NCBI GenBank assembly: GCA_003155465.1
Contig: PMCR01000566.1
Location: 1 to 7,403, forward strand
Source of the DNA: Myxococcales bacterium
GTDB taxonomy: Bacteria; Myxococcota; Polyangia; Fen-1088
Length of the DNA: 7,403 nt
Direction of reading: 5' to 3'
The notes beneath the pieces were generated by a model. The model did no database searches, was not told the DNA's origin, and saw only the letters and a list, made by a program, of their open reading frames with translations. A program made the translations under genes and the position numbers. How positions within the stretch are numbered: position 1 is the stretch's first letter; each line of letters opens with the position of its first letter. Shown piece by piece: positions 1-6,191 of this stretch.

Positions 1-1388
1 CGCGCATACGCGCCTTGCAGCAGCAGGGGCCGCTCGATGCCTTCTTCCATGGTCTGGTACTTCAGCTTGTCTTCGACGCGCACGTCGCGAAGCACGTCGT
101 TCTGCGCGCCCAGGTACTCGACCTTGTACTGCAGATCGCGGATTCCCCGCATCTCCAAGGTGCCGTAGTCCAGCCGCATCGAACCGGCCAGGTTGCGATC
201 CGCCGAGAAGCTGTGGCCGAAAGAAAGATTGCCATCCCCCGTGTCGTAGCGTTGGGGATCCCACCGACCGGCTTTGGAGTCGTAGGGTGTCTGTGTGTTG
301 ACCCTGCCAAAAAGGTGGGCGGTGGTCTTGCTTTCGTTGGTCTCGGTGGCCCCCAGCTTGCGTTCCACGAACTGGTCAGTCTTCACGTCGTAGACCTGGA
401 CGCCAGCGGGAAACATCACGCTCCACAACGTGCCGTTGAGCAGTGTACCGAGACTGCCTTCACGTTGGGTCAAGTTATCGACCAGGGTGAAACGCCGGAT
501 CGATCGGGTCAGTCGACTGAACTGGACGACCTCTTTGTCGGTCGTGATATAGACGTAGTCGGGTGTCACCTCGACGCCGGTGATGTTGCGGCTTTCGAGA
601 GCCTGCTGCTGCGGGAACGGCAACAGCGAGTCATCGGCGGTTTCGAGGGTAAAAAGGCCGTTGTCAGTGCCGACCCAAACCGCGCTGCCGTCGACCGTGA
701 ACACGCGGATCTGCTGCGCCTTCATGATCGCCAGCGGGAAGTTGCTGAACACGCGCTGCTGGATGCGAAAACGCGACAATCCGGCGTCGGTGCGGCACCA
801 CAGGTCATCGGACACTTGATAAAGCTCTGCCACGTCCGCGCCGACCAGGCCGTTGGCCTCGCCGAAGCCGCGCAGCCCGTCCACGTCGGGGCTGTAGTAG
901 GCAATGCCCTCGCGCGTGGCGAACCACACCTGGCGGCCCACGGTCAAGGCATCGTTCACCACCTTCGAGGGCAACCCGTCCTTTTCCGTGTACACCCGGA
1001 TGGTGCGGTCCAACTTGCGGTAGCGCGCCAGCCCCTTGTTGGTCGCAAACCACACGTAGAGGTCGTCGTACGCCACCGCGGTCACCACCTGGCTGGGCAA
1101 GCCGTCGTCCATGGTGATGCGCGTGGCGCGCCGACTGCCCGAATCGAAGCGGATAGCACCGTCGTCGGTGGCGATCCACACGGTCTGGGCATCCACCGCA
1201 ATCTTGTTCACATTGGCGCCGGCCGGGAAAACGCTCCAGCGGTCCGATGTCTGGTAGATGAAGACTTCGCCACCCCCGATCCACATACCCTCGCGCGAAT
1301 CCACCGCCACGGGCGGTGTGCGGGCCCAGGTGGGGGTCGCGTAGGCACAGGCCAGCAAGGCTGCGGCGATGGCCGCGCGTCTCATCAT
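1..1388 (-). CDS. Exported beta-propeller protein (Reg_prop-type repeats), 3' end outside window
   Basis: An open frame starts at the ATG at 1388 (a second ATG follows at once at 1385) and runs off the left edge, giving about 462 residues with no stop. Residues 1-22 form a Sec-type signal peptide: MMRR, a hydrophobic Ala/Leu core, and cleavage after TWA. Residues 35-335 carry eight repeats with a strand motif such as VWFATNKGLARY. They begin near 35, 70, 112, 154, 196, 237, 279 and 321, a period of almost exactly 42 residues. Several are preceded by a D-D/K-D-GLPS turn (DDGLPSQVV, KDGLPSKVV), typical of the two-component-regulator propeller family (PF07494). Such domains usually bind ligands or proteins outside the cytoplasm, often in hybrid sensor kinases, but no kinase is visible here. 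From about 365 the sequence changes to strand-rich, alternating-polarity sequence that I do not recognise and that may be barrel-like. The gene follows a DUF362 gene by 12 bases, so co-expression is likely. The SD is weak (GGCAAGG). The propeller call is firm; the function is unknown. Confidence 0.85.
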   Translation of the reverse strand, partial: MMRRAAIAAALLACAYATPTWARTPPVAVDSREGMWIGGGEVFIYQTSDRWSVFPAGANVNKIAVDAQTVWIATDDGAIRFDSGSRRATRITMDDGLPSQVVTAVAYDDLYVWFATNKGLARYRKLDRTIRVYTEKDGLPSKVVNDALTVGRQVWFATREGIAYYSPDVDGLRGFGEANGLVGADVAELYQVSDDLWCRTDAGLSRFRIQQRVFSNFPLAIMKAQQIRVFTVDGSAVWVGTDNGLFTLETADDSLLPFPQQQALESRNITGVEVTPDYVYITTDKEVVQFSRLTRSIRRFTLVDNLTQREGSLGTLLNGTLWSVMFPAGVQVYDVKTDQFVERKLGATETNESKTTAHLFGRVNTQTPYDSKAGRWDPQRYDTGDGNLSFGHSFSADRNLAGSMRLDYGTLEMRGIRDLQYKVEYLGAQNDVLRDVRVEDKLKYQTMEEGIERPLLLQGAYA

Positions 1389-1400
1389 TTGCCTTGCCGA

Positions 1401-2309
1401 CTAAGCAGAAACCTTCTTCACCTTCAGCTTCGCGATGTCGATTTCCCCCAGCCCCGCCTTCCCCGCGAGCTCTATGTGTCTGACGTCGGCCGGTGTCATG
1501 TTCTTGTTGTTGAACTTGGCCAAAGTCAGGCCGTAGGCATCGACCGAGGCGATCTGGCGCCCCGCCACCATGCGCCCAGGCGTCGCCGTGTCGCCCGGCC
1601 CTGCCGGGCCGTTGGTGAGCAGGGCGCGCGTTCCGTCGATGATAGTGAGGTTCGGCTTGATGATCCGTCCGAGATCGGCAATGGCCTGGTGCAGATCCAA
1701 TCCTTGGTGGAAGATCTGTCGGTCGAAAACCAGCCCCATGTGATTCTTCAACCCGAACGACACGGAGGTCTGATAGTGCGCCTTGGCGGCCGGCAAGTTG
1801 ATGAACACGTCGGCCGACAGCAGGCTCTTGGCCACGTCCGCGGTCTTCAGGGACAGGCCACCCTTGACCTCGGTCTTCTGGAAGTCACCGGCGCCCGTCA
1901 GCAGCTTGATTTTGGCGGCCGGCAGCGTGGCCATCGCCTCGGCAAGGCCGCAGCGCTTGATGCACATTTCCCCCTTGGCCTGCGGGAACTCCAGGATCAT
2001 GACCCCCTTGGCCTTGGCGTCCAGGCAAGCCTTGGCCACCGCAAGCACGGTCTGCGGATGCGTCGTACTGCCCCATTCGGCCGGATTGGCAAACGCCGCG
2101 TTGGGCTTGATGACGACGAAGTCACCCTTCTTGACAAACTTGGCAATGCCACCCAACGCTGCGAACACCGCGGCGATCATCTTCTGTGGGTCGCTGCCCT
2201 GCACATCCACGATGTCGGGCTCGCCCGCAGCGAAAACGCGCCCGTAGCGAAGGGCAGCGACTGCGGCAATTGAGCCGCCTACAAAACTGCGTCGGGAAAT
2301 GGCTGTCAT
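1401..2309 (-). CDS. Tat-exported DUF362 protein (copy 1)
   Basis: This 302-residue protein begins at the ATG at 2309. A GAGGAA Shine-Dalgarno lies 6 bases upstream, and the start places a textbook twin-arginine signal at the N-terminus: S5-R-R-S-F-V, a hydrophobic GGSIAAVAAL stretch, then cleavage near VFA-A (residue 27). A longer frame from 2339 would bury this signal and is rejected. The mature part is a DUF362 domain: GSDP (38-41), a VVIKPN strand-turn (65-70), INLPAAKAHY (170-179), GLKNHMG (186-192), KPNLTIIDGTRALLTNGP (218-235) and a final VDAYGLTLA. DUF362 proteins are widespread, often linked to ferredoxins, and no reaction is established for them as far as I know. Cys117 and Cys120 (MCIKRCG) are notable, because Cys117 aligns with Cys170 of the DUF362 protein at 5140. 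It is probably folded in the cytoplasm with any cofactor and then exported to the periplasm. It is co-directional with the propeller gene downstream. Confidence 0.9.
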   Translation of the reverse strand: MTAISRRSFVGGSIAAVAALRYGRVFAAGEPDIVDVQGSDPQKMIAAVFAALGGIAKFVKKGDFVVIKPNAAFANPAEWGSTTHPQTVLAVAKACLDAKAKGVMILEFPQAKGEMCIKRCGLAEAMATLPAAKIKLLTGAGDFQKTEVKGGLSLKTADVAKSLLSADVFINLPAAKAHYQTSVSFGLKNHMGLVFDRQIFHQGLDLHQAIADLGRIIKPNLTIIDGTRALLTNGPAGPGDTATPGRMVAGRQIASVDAYGLTLAKFNNKNMTPADVRHIELAGKAGLGEIDIAKLKVKKVSA

Positions 2310-2315
2310 GTGTTG

Positions 2316-2321
2316 TTCCTC
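2316..2321 (-). promoter_or_regulatory. Ribosome binding site fixing the start of DUF362 copy 1
   Basis: GAGGAA on the minus strand lies 6 bases before the ATG at 2309. It supports this start over the upstream ATG at 2339, and the resulting protein opens with a proper twin-arginine signal. Confidence 0.7.
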
Positions 2322-2384
2322 AGACTGGGACCGCGCCACCGCGGTGTTGCCGCCGCCCTTTGCCGACCGAGGGCAATTCTACCA

Positions 2385-2423
2385 GAAGACTCACGTCGGC
2401 CATGCTATTCTTTCTGAGTCTTC
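2385..2423. repeat. Inverted repeat GAAGACTCA / TGAGTCTTC upstream of DUF362 lipoprotein gene
   Basis: The two 9-base arms (2385-2393 and 2415-2423) are perfect reverse complements, separated by 21 bases. Arm centres are 30 bases apart, about three helical turns, so a dimeric regulator could bind both from one face of the DNA. A TATTCT -10-like hexamer lies between the arms, and the right arm ends 17 bases before the start codon at 2440. It could be an operator or a 5' leader stem. The repeat is seen directly; the role is inferred. Confidence 0.5.
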
Positions 2424-2428
2424 GTTTG

Positions 2429-2435
2429 AAAGGAG
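2429..2435 (+). promoter_or_regulatory. Ribosome binding site fixing the start at 2440
   Basis: AAAGGAG lies 4 bases before the ATG at 2440. It argues against the in-frame upstream ATG at 2299, which would read through the divergent promoter region and the start of the opposite gene and would hide the export signal. Confidence 0.75.
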
Positions 2436-2439
2436 TCGC

Positions 2440-3648
2440 ATGTCAAGTGCCGGAGGCAGAACACGCCGGGAGATCCTGACGGATGCCGCAAAGGCGGCGG
2501 CGGCGGCATCGGTCGCCGGGATAGCTGGTTGCTTTCCCGCCGTAGGCGGACACTGGCCCGACGCGTCGGTGCCGCCCGACACGGCCGCGCGGGGCCCGTG
2601 CGCACGGCCGGGCCCGCCTGCACCGGTCTCGCCCGCGGTGGTGGAGGTCTTTCGCGAAGACAGCGTCGTCGTCGGCGCAAAGTTCGTCATCCAGCCTGAC
2701 GTCGTGGCGAACATGCTCGACGCTGGCCTGATGGCCCTGGCCCGCCAGGCCCTGTTGTTCAATGCAGGATCGTCTGCACCGGACAACGGTGCCGGGGCAG
2801 GCGATGCCGACCCGTCGGGCACAGGTGGCGAGACCGACACGGCCGACGCGGGCCAGCCCGGACCGGTCGTAGACAACCCGTGGAAGGTCTTGCTGCCGAA
2901 CTACCAGCCTTGCCAGCGCATCGGGCTCAAGGTCAACTGCTTGAGCGGCAAGGTGCCCACCTCGCCAGCCGTGGTGCGCGCGATCATCGCCAGCCTACGC
3001 GACAAGTTTGGGGTCGATCCCAAGAACATCGTCGTGTGGGACCGCCGGCTCGACGAACTCAATGGCGCTGGCAAGTACAGCGCCGACGATCTAGCGGGCG
3101 CCCAACTTCTGGGAACCTTGGTCGCGTATGGCAAGGTCACGGCTGGTGAGCCCGGCTACGGCGACCCCATCGACCCAGGCGTGGAAGGCCTATCACCGCG
3201 CCTGTCTAAGATCCTGACCGAGCAGACCGACCTCACCATCAACTGCCCGGTGCTCAAGAACCACGGGGTGTCCGGTGTCACCGCGGCCTTGAAGAACATC
3301 TACGGCGTCATCGACATCCCGGGCCAATACCACAAGAACTTCAGCACCGCGATGCCCAAGCTCTACGCCCTGCCGGCCATCCGCAACTCGATCTGCCTGA
3401 CCATCGTCGATGCGCTCGTCTCCCTCGCCAACGGCGACGCCGACTCGGTCCCGGATAGCGCCCCCAAGCGGATTCTCTTGGCGCAAGATCCAGTCGCCCT
3501 CGACAGCTACGCCCTGGTTCTGACAAACCAGCTTCGCGCCCTCTTGCCTCGCGCAGTCCCCCCCATCGACTCAGGCCTTACTACCTGGCTCGAAAACTCC
3601 GCCACCCTCGGCCTGGGCACCACAAACTACTCGCTCATCAAGGCCTGA
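2440..3648 (+). CDS. DUF362 protein, predicted Tat lipoprotein (copy 2)
   Basis: This 402-residue protein starts at the ATG at 2440. The N-terminus has a twin-arginine stretch (T8-R-R-E-I-L), an Ala-rich hydrophobic segment, and a lipobox I28-A-G-C31, so it looks like a Tat-dependent lipoprotein tethered by Cys31. Residues 36-65 and 110-147 are Pro/Gly/Asp-rich and probably disordered; the second stretch interrupts the domain after a helix. The DUF362 core follows: QRIGLKVNCLSG (159-170), NIVVWDRR (196-203), TINCPVLKNHGVSGVTAALK (266-285), NIYGVIDIPGQYHKN (286-300), TIVDAL (321-326) and LLAQDPVALDSYALVL (346-361). The LKNHGVSGVTAALKNIYGV block is a hallmark of the family. It is clearly more distant from the DUF362 proteins at 1401 and 5140 than those two are from each other, and it has no equivalent of their shared Cys. 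It is divergent from copy 1 and stands alone as a transcription unit. The activity is unknown. Confidence 0.88.
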   Translation: MSSAGGRTRREILTDAAKAAAAASVAGIAGCFPAVGGHWPDASVPPDTAARGPCARPGPPAPVSPAVVEVFREDSVVVGAKFVIQPDVVANMLDAGLMALARQALLFNAGSSAPDNGAGAGDADPSGTGGETDTADAGQPGPVVDNPWKVLLPNYQPCQRIGLKVNCLSGKVPTSPAVVRAIIASLRDKFGVDPKNIVVWDRRLDELNGAGKYSADDLAGAQLLGTLVAYGKVTAGEPGYGDPIDPGVEGLSPRLSKILTEQTDLTINCPVLKNHGVSGVTAALKNIYGVIDIPGQYHKNFSTAMPKLYALPAIRNSICLTIVDALVSLANGDADSVPDSAPKRILLAQDPVALDSYALVLTNQLRALLPRAVPPIDSGLTTWLENSATLGLGTTNYSLIKA

Positions 3649-3681
3649 CTGAAGGCTCTCCACGCCGGCTACCCTTTGCTG

Positions 3682-3708
3682 GAGCGTGCTCGTGGGACGG
3701 GCACGCTC
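3682..3708 (+). terminator. 12-bp hairpin between convergent genes
   Basis: GAGCGTGCTCGT (3682-3693), loop GGG, ACGGGCACGCTC (3697-3708). All 12 positions pair in plus-strand RNA, one as a G-U wobble; on the minus strand that position becomes a C-A mismatch. The hairpin therefore favours the transcript of the DUF362 gene ending at 3648, 33 bases upstream. No U-tract follows, so it is either a Rho-assisted or non-canonical terminator, or a 3'-end stabiliser. It lies outside both coding regions. Confidence 0.55.
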
Positions 3709-3729
3709 ACAGGTGGGTCGGCTGTCGTG

Positions 3730-4440
3730 CTACGGACAATCGGTTGCCGAGCAGGTGGTCCACGTCACGTTGCTGTAGAGAGAATTGTTGAGGAGATCGG
3801 AGTAGACCTTGGTCGCGTCCGCCGCCGAAGCCATCTGCCAAACTTTCAGATCCAAGAGGTAGGGGTCTTTCACATATCTCTCCCAGGCTAGGCCGACGGC
3901 CGAGTAGCTGCCTGGGACAAAGAACGGATCGGCTGCGCCGTCGATCAAAGCTACGGCGTCATCCATGTTGGTCGCCACAGCGGGCCCGTCCATGGTCTTG
4001 GTTTCGTCCGGGTCGAAGGTCCAGCCCGAGATTTCACCGGCCGCCGGCACCAGCGTAGCGGGCGCAGGCGAGCCGGACTTGAGCTTGCCGACCACCGTCT
4101 GAGCAAAACTGACCACCATAGCCCGCCCTGTCGCGGCGTCTGTGTAGGACGGATTGATCTGGACAGAGAAGAAATACGCACCCTTGCGAGCGTTGATCCA
4201 CCAGTTGGTTCCGGTGTCGCCGATGCGAGCCTCGTCCCACCCGCTCGCGTACCCGCTACTTCCCCCACTGCTGCCACCGGTCGCGGTCGCCCCCCCGCTG
4301 CCAGCCCCACCGCCGCCGGACTTGGTCGAGCCCCCGCTGCCAGCCCCACCGCCACCTTCCGTGTTGCTGCTGCCGCACGCCATGGCGGTCAGCGAAAGGG
4401 CCAGCCAAGCGCAAAGACTCAAACACCTTCGACTAGTCAT
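3730..4440 (-). CDS. Small lipoprotein with Gly/Ser-rich linker, unknown function
   Basis: This 236-residue protein starts at the ATG at 4440, which has a strong AGGAGG site 7 bases upstream. A longer open frame from 4791 overlaps the opposite operon and is rejected. Residues 1-21 form a lipoprotein signal with a hydrophobic core (CLSLCAWLALSL) and lipidation expected at Cys22 in TAMAC-G; the lipobox is imperfect (Met at -2). SRR at 3-5 also makes it loosely Tat-like. Residues 29-63 are a flexible Gly/Ser linker with two copies of a 13-residue unit beginning GGGGAGSGG. Residues 64-236 are a compact domain I do not recognise, rich in aromatics (GTNWWINARKGAYFFSVQ, 77-94), with a terminal Cys230/Cys235 pair (CSATDCP) that could form a disulfide. 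Glycine-linker lipoproteins of this kind are common in myxobacteria. Its convergent position gives no direct functional link to the DUF362 genes. Confidence 0.78.
   Translation of the reverse strand: MTSRRCLSLCAWLALSLTAMACGSSNTEGGGGAGSGGSTKSGGGGAGSGGATATGGSSGGSSGYASGWDEARIGDTGTNWWINARKGAYFFSVQINPSYTDAATGRAMVVSFAQTVVGKLKSGSPAPATLVPAAGEISGWTFDPDETKTMDGPAVATNMDDAVALIDGAADPFFVPGSYSAVGLAWERYVKDPYLLDLKVWQMASAADATKVYSDLLNNSLYSNVTWTTCSATDCP
4285..4356 (-). repeat. Two-copy 39-base repeat coding the Gly-rich linker
   Basis: Two 33-base copies at 4285-4317 and 4324-4356 match with three differences at a 39-base period (13 codons, so in frame). The inner 26 bases (4292-4317 against 4331-4356) differ at one position. 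They encode the paired GGGGAGSGG units of the lipoprotein linker and mark a recent in-frame tandem duplication that can change linker length. Confidence 0.8.
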
Positions 4441-4597
4441 GTGGGTTCCTCCTGAAAGCGGGCGGTGACCTATTCTAGGCCTTGTTCCTGGGCAGACCGG
4501 TGCAATTATTCTCGGACCCGGTCCGTCGCGCAACGACAGACTTATCGAAACGGCCAGGCTTGATTGCCGCCCCGCGTTCGTCGTACGCTTGCCCGCA
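4441..4597. promoter_or_regulatory. Divergent intergenic region: lipoprotein / redox operon
   Basis: This stretch must hold promoters for the leftward lipoprotein gene and the rightward operon. A TAGAAT -10-like hexamer on the minus strand (4477-4472) sits 31 bases before the lipoprotein ATG and inside a small inverted repeat CCTA-TTC-TAGG (4469-4479). For the rightward operon, TTATTCT occurs near 4506, and a perfect 6-bp inverted repeat CGGACC-C-GGTCCG (4513-4525) follows it. No good -35 elements are seen. The inverted repeat is an operator candidate only. Confidence 0.4.
4448..4453 (-). promoter_or_regulatory. Strong ribosome binding site of the lipoprotein gene
   Basis: AGGAGG on the minus strand lies 7 bases before the ATG at 4440. 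It is the best Shine-Dalgarno in the window and fixes the lipoprotein start. Confidence 0.8.
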
Positions 4598-5143
4598 GTG
4601 CGCATCTCTATTTTTGTCTTGCTGGCCCTAATCCCGCCGGCGTTCATTGGATGGATGGTCAGGGAGGGCCACCGCGCCCCTCCTGCCGCCGCCGTCCCTG
4701 CAGGCAACTCTCGGCCATCCGGCGCAGAGGCTGACAAGACCTTGCTGGCGCTATTCCAAGGCGACCTGGGCGGCGCCAAGGTCAAGGACAAGGTGGGGCT
4801 CTACGACGAAAAAGGTCTCTTCGACTACATCGACGGCGCCGCCCCCATCTTCATAGACCGCCACTACCGCAAGCTGGCTGCGGCCGAGATGGCTTCCGCT
4901 GATGGCAGCGACATGGTTTGCGACGTCTACGACATGGCCGAGCCGGCCAATGCCCAGTCGATCTTCAATGCCGAGAGATCGGCCACGGCCAAACCGGTGG
5001 CTGACTTCCCCGACGCGATCTCGGGTCCCATGTCGTTCGTGTTCCATTCGGGCCGCTACTACGCGAAGCTGACCGCTTTCGACGCCAAGGCCGAAGCGGC
5101 CTTGCCCGGGCTGGCCAAAGCGCTAAAGGGGAAGATGAAATGA
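4598..5143 (+). CDS. Membrane-anchored DUF6599-like protein
   Basis: The protein has about 181 residues if it starts at the GTG at 4598; a TTG at 4589 would add three residues. Neither has a visible Shine-Dalgarno and no in-frame ATG precedes the hydrophobic segment, so the start is uncertain. Numbering from TTG, residues 5-23 (RISIFVLLALIPPAFIGWM) form a signal anchor or uncleaved signal, followed by a Pro/Ala linker (29-48). The soluble domain begins at LFQGDLGG. It contains the signature GLYDEKGLFDYIDGAAPIFI (70-89), DMVCDVYDM (108-116) and SFVFHSGRYYAKLTAF (149-164). The pattern 'tyrosine-Asp, Leu-Phe-Asp-Tyr-Ile-(N/D)-Gly-Ala' followed by a strand-rich half matches my memory of DUF6599, an uncharacterised exported family. 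The stop overlaps the ATG of the downstream DUF362 gene by 4 bases (ATGA), so translation is coupled. An accessory role in the periplasmic redox module is an inference from this linkage. Confidence 0.78.
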   Translation: MRISIFVLLALIPPAFIGWMVREGHRAPPAAAVPAGNSRPSGAEADKTLLALFQGDLGGAKVKDKVGLYDEKGLFDYIDGAAPIFIDRHYRKLAAAEMASADGSDMVCDVYDMAEPANAQSIFNAERSATAKPVADFPDAISGPMSFVFHSGRYYAKLTAFDAKAEAALPGLAKALKGKMK

Positions 5144-6189
5144 GCAGCGACGAACAACCGAGCCCGTATGAGCCGGCACCTGGGTCGGCGGTTCGGCAGC
5201 CCAATCAGACGGCGGCCCCGCCAAATGCCGCGGGAATGGACCGGCGCGGGGTCCTGCGCGTGGGGGTGACCGCGGCCATGGCAGTCGGTTCTGTGGCGCT
5301 GGGATTTGGCCTGCACGAACGCGGCAGCAGCAAGAAGACCCGCGCCCTGCCCACCATCAAGGATCATCGCGCCGAGAAACCGGCCGGTGCGGTGGACATG
5401 GCGATCGTCCGGGGATCCGATCCAGCAGCAAACGTGCGCCGGGCCGTAGAAGCGCTGGGGGGCATGGGCCGCTTTGTCCGGCGCGGCGAACACGTGGTGA
5501 TCAAGCCCAACATCGGCTGGAACCGCACGCCTGAGCAGGCAGCCAACACGAATCCCGACGTGGTGGCCGAGGTCGTGCGCTTGGTGGTCGCGGCCGGCGC
5601 GGGCAAGGTGTGGCTGACCGACGCTTCGGTCAACACGCCAGAGCAGTGCTTCGCGCGCTCGGGAATCGAGAAGGCAGCCAAGGCCGCCGGAGCCACCGTG
5701 GTACGGCCCGATGCCTCGGCCTTTCGCGAGGTGAACGTGTCGGGCAAGCTGCTGCGCACGGGTGACGTGCTCTTCCCCTTCGTCGAGGCCGACCGCGTGA
5801 TCAACATTCCGATCGTCAAACAGCACGGGCTTTCCCTGGCGTCCATGGCGCTCAAAAACTGGTACGGCGTGCTGGGCGGCCAGCGCGTGAAGCTGCACCA
5901 GAACATCCACCTTTCCATCATCGACTTGGCGGCCATGGTGAAACCGACCCTGACCATCCTGGATGCCACGCGCATCCTGCTGGCCAACGGTCCCACCGGC
6001 GGCAGTTTGGCTGACGTGAAGCAAATGGACACCGTGGCGGCCGGGACCGACGAGGTTGCCCTCGATGCCTTTGGCGCCACTTTGCTCGGCCTGAATCCCA
6101 ACGACGTCGGCTTCATCATCGAGGGCATGAAGGCCGGCTTGGGTACGCCGCGATGGCAGAATCTCAAGACCGTCGAGCTGGGGGGCTGA
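5140..6189 (+). CDS. DUF362 protein with N-terminal twin-arginine anchor (copy 3)
   Basis: This 349-residue protein has its ATG overlapping the preceding stop and AGGGG 8 bases upstream. Residues 1-32 are Pro/Ala/Gln-rich and precede a twin-arginine signal (D34-R-R-G-V-L-R) with hydrophobic core VGVTAAMAVGSVALGFGL. No clear AxA cleavage site follows, so it may stay anchored. A start at Met33 (5236) is possible but lacks a good ribosome site. The DUF362 domain has GSDP (92-95), ALGGMGRFVRRGEHVVIKPN (105-124), VWLTDASVNTPEQCFARSG (157-175, with Cys170), INIPIVKQHG (221-230), MALKNWYGVLGG (236-247), KPTLTILDATRILLANGP (268-285) and VALDAFGATLLG (306-317). It is plainly paralogous to the protein at 1401 (shared VVIKPN, ALGG, KPxLTIxDxTRxLLxNGP). 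It sits between DUF6599 and the NapH/NapG fusion with almost no spacing, making it the likeliest electron-transfer partner of the fusion. Its chemistry is unknown. Confidence 0.9.
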   Translation: MSSDEQPSPYEPAPGSAVRQPNQTAAPPNAAGMDRRGVLRVGVTAAMAVGSVALGFGLHERGSSKKTRALPTIKDHRAEKPAGAVDMAIVRGSDPAANVRRAVEALGGMGRFVRRGEHVVIKPNIGWNRTPEQAANTNPDVVAEVVRLVVAAGAGKVWLTDASVNTPEQCFARSGIEKAAKAAGATVVRPDASAFREVNVSGKLLRTGDVLFPFVEADRVINIPIVKQHGLSLASMALKNWYGVLGGQRVKLHQNIHLSIIDLAAMVKPTLTILDATRILLANGPTGGSLADVKQMDTVAAGTDEVALDAFGATLLGLNPNDVGFIIEGMKAGLGTPRWQNLKTVELGG

Positions 6190-6191
6190 CC

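Larger units (their letters stand above)
2310..2439. promoter_or_regulatory. Divergent intergenic region between two DUF362 genes
   Basis: These 130 bases separate the start codons of two head-to-head DUF362 genes, so they should hold both promoters. Visible structure includes a perfect 10-base palindrome CACCGCGGTG (2337-2346) and a 9-bp inverted repeat (listed separately). Weak -10-like hexamers are TAGAAT on the minus strand (2381-2376) and TATTCT on the plus strand (2406-2411). Neither has a convincing -35 partner, so no promoter is called precisely. The region is less GC-rich than its flanks near 2375-2430, which fits a promoter. Confidence 0.45.

Noticed and set aside
15..2273. Very long plus-strand open frame (752 codons)
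   Set aside because: It lies opposite two convincing minus-strand genes with signal peptides and domain motifs. Its translation is His/Arg/Gly/Val-rich with no domain, as expected for an antisense shadow in high-GC DNA.
2370..2415. Sigma70-type promoters from TAGAAT / TATTCT hexamers
   Set aside because: No matching -35 element at a suitable distance on either strand, so they are mentioned only as weak hints.
2299..2439. 47-codon N-terminal extension of the DUF362 lipoprotein
   Set aside because: It would overlap the start of the divergent gene and hide the Tat/lipobox signal, while the ATG at 2440 has a clear AAAGGAG site.
4441..4791. Extended N-terminus of the lipoprotein gene
   Set aside because: It overlaps the opposite operon's first gene. 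The start at 4440 has the best Shine-Dalgarno in the window and begins directly with a lipoprotein signal.
5059..6024. Long minus-strand open frame opposite the third DUF362 gene
   Set aside because: Antisense shadow of a well-supported DUF362 gene. The product is low-complexity His/Gly/Arg-rich with no recognisable domain or ribosome site.
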